Origin: Apricaphanius iberus
Taxonomy: Eukaryota > Chordata > Actinopteri > Cyprinodontiformes > Aphaniidae
Direction of reading: 5' to 3'
NCBI GenBank assembly: GCA_028564705.1
Contig: JAPXFQ010000203.1
Location: forward strand, 1,364,001-1,428,000
Length of the DNA stretch: 64,000 bases
Position numbers and translations under genes: made by a program. Below are positions 50,660 through 60,470 of the stretch, piece by piece. Within the stretch, counting starts at the first letter, position 1; each line of letters opens with the position of its first letter. Under the pieces are notes generated by a model. The model did not search any database. It saw only the letters and a list, made by a program, of their open reading frames with translations, and had not been told where the DNA came from.

Positions 50660-51203
50660 GAACACCAATAATCCTGACCAAATCTCCAACTCCATTTGTT
50701 GAAATGTGGCCCCAAACTTTCAAGAAACCTCCACCATGCTTCATTGTTGACAATTGGCCCTCATGACTCTACCGCTCTACAGCCCCTTCAATGACCAAAC
50801 TGCCTTCTGCTACAATCAGATATTAGAAATTTTGGCTCATCAGTCCAGATGACCTGCAACCATTTTTTTTTCAACTCAGTTCCTGTGTTTTTGTGCATAC
50901 TTGAGTCGCTTGGCTTTTTTTCTACATTAGAGGTATGGCTTTTTAAATGCAGTTCTTCCATAAAGACCACTTCTGGCTAGACTTTTCCAGACATTGATAG
51001 GTAAACCTGGGTCCGGCTGGTTTCTGCCAGTTCTGAGCTGATGGCACTGCTCAACATTTTCTGGTTTCAAAGGATAAAATGCAATATGAGTCTTTTATTT
51101 GCTGCACCAAGATTCCTTCACCAACCACTACGATAATGATCCTCAACGTTGCCCATTTCTTTGTGCTACTTCAAAAGGACTTGAACAGCAGATCTTCACA
51201 ACT
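50660..51203 (-). mobile_element. Tc1-like transposon, right piece
   Basis: Minus-strand frames read MKHGGGFLKVWGHIST and NGVGDLVRI, then WLQVIWTDEPKF upstream, the catalytic core of a Tc1 transposase with conserved W.DE.KF and GGG..VWG blocks. The DNA continues as TGAGCTGATGGCACTGCTC and CAACGTTGCCCATTTC to 51203, where it is cut off by a second Tc1-like element. It belongs with the left piece at 47627. Confidence 0.85.
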
Positions 51204-51690
51204 ACAGACTAAATGTAACCACACAAACCAAGGACCACTACATCCAGTATGTTCCCCTCCATGATCGTCTGAGAACAGCCGCCAGGACAGCTGTTGCAAC
51301 AATTGGATTACATAACCAAAGAATGTTGGCAAAAACTGTCAGACACTGTCTGAAAAACCTCATCTGCATGCTCATCGTCCTCACTGGGGTCTGGACCTGA
51401 CTGTAGTTTGTTCTCAAAACCGACTTGAGTGAGCAAATGCTCACATTGGATGGTGTCTGGCACGCTGGAGAGGGGTTCTGCTCACGATGAATCATGGTTT
51501 TCACTGTGAAAGGGCAGATGGCAGACAGCTTGTGTGGCATCATGTGGGTGAGCGGTTTCTTGTGAATCATGTGGCCCATGGTGGTGGAGGAATTATGGTA
51601 AGGGCATTTGTATGTTATGGACAACAAACACAGGTGCCTTTTATTGATGGCATTGTGGCATTGTGGGATTATTGCTTCTCATGACTGGAG
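51204..51690 (+). pseudogene. Tc1-like transposase fragment, + strand
   Basis: The + strand reads LHNQRMLAKTVRHCLKN, then after frame breaks ERADGRQLVWHHVGERFL, VAHGGGGIMVRAF and GQQTQVPFIDGI. This is the middle of the transposase of the same family as the copy at 19486. N- and C-terminal ends are missing. It lies directly against the previous element but on the opposite strand. Confidence 0.8.
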
Positions 51691-51744
51691 GTTTTTTTTT
51701 GGTCCATCAATTTATATCCTTCTAAAAAGCACTGATGTTTATTT

Positions 51745-51795
51745 GTATCATGACAAAATGTGAAAAATTTAAAGGGGAAATGACTTAATCTGTAA

Positions 51796-51798
<3 letters not shown>
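51745..51798. repeat. Tc1-type terminal repeat remnant
   Basis: ATCATGACAAAATGTGAAAAATTTAAAGGGG-like sequence (51749-51779) matches the terminal repeat of the 12898 family. It borders the (TA)n tract. Confidence 0.5.

Positions 51799-51860
<62 letters not shown>
51799..51860. repeat. (TA)31 microsatellite
   Basis: An uninterrupted alternating TA run. Confidence 0.98.
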
Positions 51861-51861
<1 letters not shown>

Positions 51862-53060
51862 CCCTAAATAACGAACCAGACTTGGATTATTTTGGGTCCT
51901 TAACATTTTTTTCCTGTCCTGTCCTTGGTGTTATGTGTGCATACGTACACACGTGAGGTTGCACATGTTCCTAAAAGCAGAGAATATACCTTGTAACCTT
52001 CAAATATATTGTATCAAGAAAAGGTCCCCTGTTGTTTTCAGAGTGGAAGCCACTCCACCTTGGTTATTGTGCAGAAGGTTTTTGTGCTTTAATGCTGCAC
52101 AAAGCCCGCTCTTTCTACCAAATGATCAGACCGTCTTAAATGTTTACACAATGCACCTGAGCCTCAATGGGTACCCACAGTATGCACTGTAGTGCATTGG
52201 CAAAGTCTTGCTTTTTTCATCCTCTGCTTTGTGGAGGAAAGCAAAGTATTAATGATGTCATTTTCTGATCTGCTCTTTTTTGCCCTTAGAATACCTCTCC
52301 ATCATCTTTCTGGTGTTTACAACATTACCATAACCCTGGTGCGAGACCCATTCAGAATTTTGCTTGAGTGACTGGCAGGCATACTAAGGCAAAGGGAGGA
52401 TTATTGTAAGGAAAATGTACTGTATAAACAGCTGAAAAGAATATATGGCAATGCTCATAATGGAATCTGAAAGCTTTTATTTTTCTTTTATTGTCTCTCC
52501 TTTCTTTCCAAACAACCTTCCCTTTTTCCAGCTATCAGAGCAAAGTTCTCAGAGAGAAAATGAAGTGCATTCATGCATCCTGAAAGAGGCTTTTAAGGTT
52601 GAGTACAGCTCAAACAAAGAGGAAGGTGAGCTACGGCTGGCCCGACTATGACTCAATGTTTATAACCTTGCTGTGCAGAATTTAAGAATGCTGATGAATT
52701 GAATGGAGCTGGCTATGAAGCACATCCACTTTACAATGCGGGGACTTATTGGTATTCATTAGTGCTTTTTGTCCAGGTTGCTAAAGTGACATAAGGTGTT
52801 AGGCTTTGTGAAATGTTTCTGGATGATTAAACCCTCGCATTCAAAGCTGCTTATGAATTTCAGTCATGAAACTGAAACTGGCAGATTTCTTTTTTAAAAG
52901 AGAAATAATTCTTCGCCATAGGTATATTGATTTACTTCAATAAAAGGATATGCATCTTAAAGATAAATGTATAATTATGATATGAACAGCATTCTTTTTC
53001 CAATGTCAGACCATCTCTTTCTTTTGTCTCACTTTTCCTTCAGTGTGTTAATGGTGACCA
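51861..53060. other. intergenic DNA, no gene seen
   Basis: No exon or named repeat. 52420-52900 is repeat-free with AT-rich enhancer-like texture. Confidence 0.45.
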
Positions 53061-53062
53061 GG

Positions 53063-53105
53063 CATCCATCCATCCAACCAACCAACCAACCAACCAACAA
53101 ACAAA
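53063..53105. repeat. (CCAT)n(CCAA)n array
   Basis: CATCCATCCATCCAACCAACC and similar units, then (ACAA). Confidence 0.9.
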
Positions 53106-55154
53106 CTCTTTTCCTTTTTACTCACAGTACTAAAATTATATCCATATTGAATGAATGTATGGGTATAATAAGATATCAAGAGCATGGTTCTCGGCTGTCA
53201 GACCCTCTCTCTCTATCTGTCTTGTGCTCTTGCTCTTCATTTTACTAACTGGTTTTCAAAGCTGACCAAGCATCAGCTTGCCAGTTCTGACAAATGGACT
53301 TCATTGAATTGATGGTTGAGTGGGGGGATGTGGACACAGTTTTCATTTCATGTCACCCAATTAAACTGCAATTATCCCACTTGCAGGAGGGGAGAAAAAG
53401 TGGAAAGAATGGCTAAAGAATGGGAAAGCAGGGGCTCCCTAGGTCACTCACCACCAGACACATTAGCCCAGATTTGCTCCATCCTGATAAAAAGAAACCC
53501 ATTTCTTGCACTTGGCAGTGAGTGGCAGACCAGCTGCAACCTGGGGTTTTAGAAAAGAATGCCTGTGCAATATTTGTGCCGTGGCTGAAAGTGGACGGGA
53601 AGAAAAAGATCAAAATGTATACAGGTTGTCGCCCCATTAGAGTATTGTGCCGTTTGTGTGGCGCCCCATGCATCTTTAGCTGAGGATACTGAGATTTTAT
53701 CCCCCGACAGTCCATATAGATTTTCTTATATTGTTATTATGTTAATTTTGTGAGACAGATTGTCAGAGGGGAACAAAACTATGCGTTTTGTGAAACTTTG
53801 CTCTTCAATGACCAATGTAAGAACCCTGGAGTGCCCTACACAGGGGTCTGAAAACCTTCAAACAATCTTTTGGCATATCCAAAAGGGCTCTGTCTGAGCG
53901 CTTGCATGCACCTACTGTTCCTTATAAGAATTGAAAAAAAGGACGGTTCCTCTGTGAATTGTTCACCTCCAGATGAATCTAGGCTAAGTGAAACTCTCCT
54001 GTGGCACAAAATCTAAGAAGTGAATTAATGTCCTCTGTAATTACTGTTTCTCCTCTTAGTAATTATCACACAGGACAGTTTATGGATTACCATATTGATT
54101 TTACTTGACCCTCTTGGCGAAGCTTAATCTAAACAGAGGGGATACTTTTGGCATGTGCTGCTAAATGCAAACAGCCCTTGGGGGCTGCTTGGTGGAGATT
54201 TGCTCTTTAGGCGTGTCACATCATCTTCAGGCAAACATCCCATGGGATGACAATCTGACTCTCACAGGGTCCTGCCCTTTGGATTTGCTATCTATTCAGA
54301 ATGTTGCTCTGCACGGGTATTTTCTTCAGGGCGACATGAAAAAAAATACAGGAGTGAAAAAGTAAGAAGAGCAATCGTAAGAGTAATTCATTAATCTTCA
54401 CGCAGATGATTAGCTGCTTTGAAGTCTTTGATTTTGAAAAGCCACATTCCTTGCTTTGCTGCTACCCCCCTCCTATCACAGGCTGTTTAGATAAACACTA
54501 GAAATAAACAGATTATTTACAATCATTAGCCAAACATCTTAACACATTAACCCAGGCTGTCTGTTTTTTGGAATACTGATAAGTGTTATCACTCTGCAGA
54601 GGACTGTAATGATGTTGTTGCGTTTACTGTGTGTACTGTGGAAGGAGTATGTTGCTGATCATGGAGAGCAAAGAATACTGTGTCAAAATGTGATCAATAA
54701 TTCCTATAAGTGCTCCCCTGCATGAATAACAGCCTGATTAGGCAACCAAGATGAGGGTATGTAGTATAAATGCAAGCCTTCCACTGCTGTGTCCATCAAA
54801 TAATGAGATCACCTGAGACAGCCCGTGGCAGACTCCCCTCTCTTCACCCAAACACCAGGTGCTGACAGGACACTTACCCTCCCATTGCTCATACTGTCAT
54901 TCAAGGCAGTGCTTAGGAGAAACATGTGCACACAAGATCACATATGTTCAGATACAATAAAGGGGTGAAAGGTATATATGTTACTCCCTTTTTTCTACTG
55001 GTATATGTCTCTGTGAACCCTAGTTCTTGGAATGACGACGTATTCGTAAACAAGTGTCCTTTGTTAGCCAGAAATTGATGATGGTCGATTGAGGTGTTTT
55101 TCAGGTCCTAATGTGTATGGAAAAAATATGTAAAAACCTACTCCCACTTTTTAA
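53106..55154. other. intergenic DNA, partly CNE-like
   Basis: No gene recognised. Segments at 54000-54420 and 54480-54900 are repeat-free (TCCTCTGTAATTACTGTTTC, GAGTAATTCATTAATCTTC, CTGATTAGGCAACCAAGATG) and are candidates for conserved elements. Confidence 0.35.
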
Positions 55155-55489
55155 AAGATCCATCCATCCATCCATCCATCCATCCATCCATCCCTGAGGT
55201 CAGGACACGCACCAACGGTGAGGCGTCTTTCCAGCACTATGGTCTTCACCTCTGGAACAGGCTGCCGAAGGACCGCAGGGCGGCAGAGAATGTTCATATT
55301 TTCAGTGGTGCATTCACGCCGCATGCTTTGCGACTATACACTGAAGCTTGCAAAGCCTGCCACTTGCTGAGCAAAGAAAGAGCACGTGGACGGGGCTTCC
55401 TCTGTTGCCAGATCTTTAAAACAATGGCAGATCGTGGCTGGATAGAAAACGTTGATGTCGGGAAACACCACTACAGAGAGACACTCTGA
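55155..55489 (+). pseudogene. LINE reverse-transcriptase end fused to an open tail
   Basis: A (CCAT)n array (55160-55193) leads into an open frame reading VRTRTNGEASFQHYGLHLWN and RLPKDRRAAENVHIF, the very end of an L2/CR1-type reverse transcriptase (W.N.LP motif). The frame stays open for about 60 more codons (ALRLYTEACKACHLL, GWIENVDVGKHHYRETL) to a TGA at 55487-55489. I do not recognise that tail. No start codon or splice signals, so probably not a gene. Confidence 0.6.
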
Positions 55490-55877
55490 TTGGTTGACGC
55501 TCAAGCAGTGCCAATTAACTTCAGCTTGCTCACCTTCTGCATTGCTGACTTTTGCCGCTTTCTAGATTGGAACGCAGGAAAAGTTTCAAAAAATGCCGCG
55601 CAGAAGTACACAAAGCGCCGCAGAGACACCGACGCCCCTCTGATGGCCTCATCCATAGACTTTACATGTAATCTGGCCACTCTTGATGTTGCCACTCTCG
55701 TGTTGAGTAGGCTCAAGATATATAGTTTTAGCCTAGCTTTTAGCTGATTATTATTTATTATTGCCTGTTTAATTGCTTTGTTTATATTCTATCAGTGTTA
55801 GTAGATGATTTTTAAATAATGAATTTCCATTTTATTTTATGTGATCCTCTATCAACCAGTAAGAATTTAGGCTCCCA
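55490..55877. other. intergenic DNA, CpG-containing start
   Basis: An 85-codon + frame from 55490 has no recognised family. The first 200 bp are CpG-richer than the surroundings. Confidence 0.4.
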
Positions 55878-56131
55878 GAGACCAGTTAGTTCTTCTTTAA
55901 GAAGCCTCCCTGTTCTCCACTCATTACCTGTATTAACTGCACCTGTTTGAACTTGTCACCTGTATAAAAGACACCTGTCCACACTCTTGAACAAACTCCA
56001 ACCTCTTCACAATGGACAAGACCAGAGAGCTGTGCAAGGACATCAGGGATACAATTGTTGACCAGCACAAGGCTGGGATGAGCCACAGGACAATAAGCAA
56101 GCAGCTTGGTGAGAATGTAGTAATAATGTAA
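55878..56131 (+). pseudogene. Tc1-like transposase N-terminus with 5' flank
   Basis: A 39-codon frame starts at 56012: [19 protein letters not shown], then [15 protein letters not shown], the first helix-turn-helix of a Tc1 transposase. The preceding ACCTGTATAAAAGACACCTG is the typical flank of that family. The frame stops shortly after and the rest of the element is absent. Confidence 0.85.
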
Positions 56132-58162
56132 TAATTAGAAAATCGAAGAAGTTCAAAATGTTCTGTCTGCACATAGGGGTAGGAATGGGGAGGGGGGTAT
56201 AAATGTAATCTTGTTTAAATGTATGTGTGTGTTTTGGGGGGTTGCTATATGTGGGGTCATTTTTATTCTGTAAAGCAGTTTCAACTGCATTTTTTGCATG
56301 AAAAGTGCTTTTTAAGCAAAGTTTGGTCCATCAATCCATCCATTTTTTTAGGCTCTGTATTTAATGTCTGGCTGCTATAGAAATACAGTATATGTCATAA
56401 GTTCATATAACATTTATCTTTTCATATTTTAAATATTTCCAATATTTTCTATCCGAAGTATTGTATTTGACATTAGAAAATGTAAAAGAACACTGCATAA
56501 GACAACACTTCCATACAGTGCTTACCTAGAAAAACATGGCATTCGGTCACAACAATGAACCCTGTGCAGCAGCTCCGTTATTTCACTCCTGTGAGAAGTG
56601 GGAGTTTTTGCCTTTCTCTCTCTTCTCACTCTCAATGTCATGGTTATTATTCTGGTCACTTAATCTCCTCAAATAAGATTGATTTCTTCTTTCAAGCCAC
56701 GTTAGAGTGCTCCCTGTCAGAAGGCGCTCAAGCCATGGGAACCATAGAGGTTCCAATGTGTTCTCACAATCTTCCCATTTGATGGAGGTCACAGTGGCTC
56801 GAGCTGTTTCTTTTGACTTACTGATGAGTGGACGCTCAAAAGGCCACTTTCATTGTCACAAGTGATAGAGGAAGGTGCATGTATGAGTCTGCACCACACT
56901 CACTCATGCTTGCACTATGAATTGGAAGGTAATTACAATTTGTCTTTATAAAATAAGTATTAATATCAACCTTTGGAATACTTTTCCAGCCAAATATTGT
57001 CAGGTAAATAACAAGCTACTTATTTTAACAACCTAATTCATGAAGATTGAAATCATGCACAAAAATACTTTTCACAAAACATGATTTTAGTTCTCAACCT
57101 GTACTAAATTTAGAGACTTTTACACCAAACTTAAAGAAATGTTTACTAATAAATGAACCTCCCTCCCAAGGATGGACTTTTTTGTTTCAAGTTTGATGAA
57201 AACATTATTTTCTCTTTGGTGTAATTGCATTTATTTTTCATAAGTCACATAATTCAAGGCCTAAAGCACAATAGATTATATTTTATGCAACACAGTAAAA
57301 TGAGGTACCTCAAAAGGTTTTTCTTTTATGGCAGGCTTGAGAGTGTATTTATCCTTTCACTTGTACAGACTTGTTTTACCTGAGTAAATAATAAACTGAA
57401 TAAATGTTGACCCTTGATCCCAGCTTTTCAGCGTTTTTCCAATGATTTATTCAGTCTAGATTAAACGTGTGTAGATTAGTTCTTCCTTTCTTATTTAAAA
57501 AAGCATGAAAACTTAAACAAGGGTCAAAGGTGGTTAATAAGCTAGAAACCCTTTAATGTAAGACACCTTTGAGGCGCTGTGCAATGTTAAAGATGAACAA
57601 ATCACCTTTTGGAATTTATTTTTCTTATTCCTCTGAAGGACGACAACACCTCTATGAAAGACCAAAAAAGCGTGTGTTGCTGCATTGCCATGGGTTCAAG
57701 GAGATTGGATCACTTTTTGTTTGCTGGAGCGGCCTCAATTCAGCTTTCAGATAAAGAGCGAGAGACTGGGAGAGGACTGAGAGAGAGCAGTCTTTGTGAG
57801 GTTGAAGTAAAGGGTGGATAAAAAAATTGCTTTGGTGCATCAGTTTTCTCTGATCCTAACTGAAACTATACATGTATCTTAGAGATGAGCTATCTGTGCC
57901 ACAAGCAGCCCCCTTTTCTTTCCCCTCTGTCTCTGTGATGAGTTAGCAGGACCTGCAGTGATAAAGCTGATAGCAAGGGGCCCGCTATCAGGTGGCAGTC
58001 TGGGTAATTACAACTCTCCATTTGGGGCTTTGCAGCGATGCGGCGGGGATAAGAGAGAAAATAATGAGGAAGAGAAAGCCCGGTGATAATGTATCTCCTA
58101 AATTGTTCAAAATAGTCCATCATGGGAAAAGTCATCTTGTAGCCTGCAGGTAAACGGAAACA
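56132..58162. other. intergenic DNA, partly CNE-like
   Basis: No gene recognised. 57880-58150 (GATAAAGCTGATAGCAAGG, GGTGGCAGTCTGGGTAATTAC, GGAAAAGTCATCTTGTAGCC) is repeat-free and a candidate conserved element just left of a Tc1 copy. Confidence 0.4.
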
Positions 58163-59356
58163 TACAGAAGGGAAAATAAGTACTGAACACGTCAACGTTT
58201 TTCTCACTAGATATATATCTATTGGGCCTTTTATCATGAAATTCCCAGAGGGTCGCTAAGAATCCAAGTCAATCACAACAAAACATAAGTCTGTAAATAA
58301 AGTTAAGCTTAATACAGTGGATTGAATAAGATAATCATTATCAAACAAATTATGAAAGGAAGCTTCAAGGAGACATCAAAAACTGATAAAATGCCTAAAA
58401 ATACAAGTGTTTCTCATTACCAAGGTGTCACTTAAGGTTACTACGATGGGTAAAAGCAAAGAGCCCCCACTCAACTGCTTTGTAATATTGCTGTTGCAAA
58501 ACATATTCATGGCATTTTTTGCAGACATATTTCTAACCCCCAAAAGTTCCATTGAAAATCTTATAAGCCATATTCCAGGGGTGGTAAAAATATTTCACTA
58601 TAAACCAGATGTGACTAAATAATCTCAGGAAGATAGAGGAGTTGACTAAGAGCAAATAGAGTTAAACAGAAAGCTTCGTACTCTTCAAAAGCTGTTCCTC
58701 AGCTGGTTGGTTCTGGAAGACCTAACTGAACAAAAGATGACTGAAGCAATTTATGCTAGCATTTCTGATGATCATTTGAAGGGCAGTTGTTCGCCAATGG
58801 TGCAAAATGGTAGCGTTGTTTCTGTCAGCCCCAGGACAGCTGTAGTCCTAGCTTGCTTCCATCAGTGTGTGAGTGAGTAAATAATGGAATTGTGAAGTGA
58901 TTTGAGGTCCTTGAAAAGCACTATTGAAATGCTATGTACTATTATTAGCAGTAAAGACGATGATCCCAAACACAGCAAGTTAGTTTGTTTTAGAAAAAAA
59001 ATTATTTGCTAAAATGGCACAACCAATCAACCAGTTTGAATCCATTTACTAATCTGTGGAAGTAACTGAAGATAAGAGTGCTAGAAGAACCTTCAAGATT
59101 GGAGAGTTTTAGTGGAAGAATGAGTCAATATCTCACTGAAGTATTGCATGTAACAAGTTTCTACATACACAAGATATCTTGAATTCGTAATGAATTAAAA
59201 TAATTTCATTATGTTCAGTACTGCCATTCCATTTTGTTACCCATGGTGTATAGATTTATTGTTGTGATTTCATTGTACATGTGGATTATTTGGATTCTGA
59301 TAGAAATATATTTATTGAGATAAACTATATGTTTAATACTTATTCTCCCTGCTGTA
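58163..59356 (+). mobile_element. full-length but dead Tc1-like transposon
   Basis: Both ends are present: CAGAAGGGAAAATAAGTAC at 58165 and, inverted, CAGCAGGGAGAATAAGTAT ending at 59354, each next to TA, as expected for Tc1 target duplication. Inside, ACTACGATGGGTAAAAGC marks the transposase start. GACGATGATCCCAAACACAG, AACCAATCAACCAGTTTGAATCC and GAAGAACCTTCAAGATTGG belong to its catalytic end. Stops and frameshifts are frequent. The centre (58826-58960) is replaced by another repeat. Confidence 0.85.
58826..58960. repeat. short fish repeat inserted in the Tc1 copy
   Basis: CCAGGACAGCTGTAGTCC, TCCATCAGTGTGTGAGTG, GAATTGTGAAGTGATTTGAGG and TCCTTGAAAAGCACTATTG match a retroposon-tail-like repeat (ACAGCTGTGGCTAC...AAGCGCTTTG) common in teleosts. 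Confidence 0.65.
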
Positions 59357-59439
59357 TGCCCTGTGGGTGGAGGCAGTGATCACAGTTCAAAAATCTGACT
59401 TCTCAAAGGCTAGGAAAGGCCATTACTGTTATTTTTTTC

Positions 59440-60470
59440 TTTAATGATACAGGAAGCCATTTGATTGTTGCCACTATTTTGTGTGCCCCTCGGGGTGCGG
59501 AGATATTCTGCACTGTGAGATTACGTATAATACTTTGACAAGCGACGGTTTAAAGATGAAGGTCTTATCAGCCCCGACGGACTCGCCGTGCTTCTATGTT
59601 ACCATTCTCCCTGGGTAATGTGCTTTCAAAGTTTGTTGTATCTATCAGTTCAGGTCCTCGAAGACTCAGCTGACAATCACTCCTCTTCTCTCACCATCAT
59701 TCACAAACACACATATACATACCTACACAGCCCTTAGGCCCATTTGCCTGTTTGAGTCCCCCATGTTTGATACACACCACTTTGTGTTGAGTCTGTGCAC
59801 TGCTGCTTGTTTCATTGTGAATTGCAGCTCCCCTCACCAAGAGATCATGACCACTATCAATAGTATTTCCACTAATGTGATTAAGTTAATACTGCGCTCT
59901 ATGAGGGGATTATATCTCAATTCCTCTTGATATGCGTGATATTTAGGTTGTGGTTGAGTAAATATTTTGGTTCTTCACCAAAATAATTCCAACTGAGACA
60001 AAGACACACAATTCTGCCCTAAGGAGCAATAAAGACTGTATAATTAGAATGATTAAAGAGCTGCACAACTCATTTGGCACGTATTGAATGTATTTTCAGA
60101 ACACAACCTTCAAAATAGGTCACATATTTAGACCACAAAAAAACTTTATTCACATTAATTATTCATTTTTATTTGAGACATTCAGTGTGACTCGTTCGAG
60201 GTGATGCTGAAGTCGCCATTGTCTCCCTAAGCAATCCCATCATAATGTTGCCTTGCACTTAAGCACGTTTTCTGTGTATTGTAGCAGCCGTCAGACACCT
60301 CATTAGACAAAATGGCATCTAATTCAAATGCATTCATCTTTAAACTCTAATCAATTGGACCGTTTTACAACCTTAAACTGTTTGTCATTAACACTTTATC
60401 AAAGGAGAGATAAGACTCTGAGGGTAATGGTGCATGATGGTGACAGAGTGGCTTTTCAGTGTGTTCTTCA
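59440..60470. promoter_or_regulatory. CNE-like region (unproven)
   Basis: A repeat-free non-coding kilobase (GGAAGCCATTTGATTGTTGCC, CATTCAGTGTGACTCGTTCG, AAAGAGCTGCACAACTCATTTGG). Its even composition and lack of frames fit an enhancer cluster. Not testable here. Confidence 0.3.
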
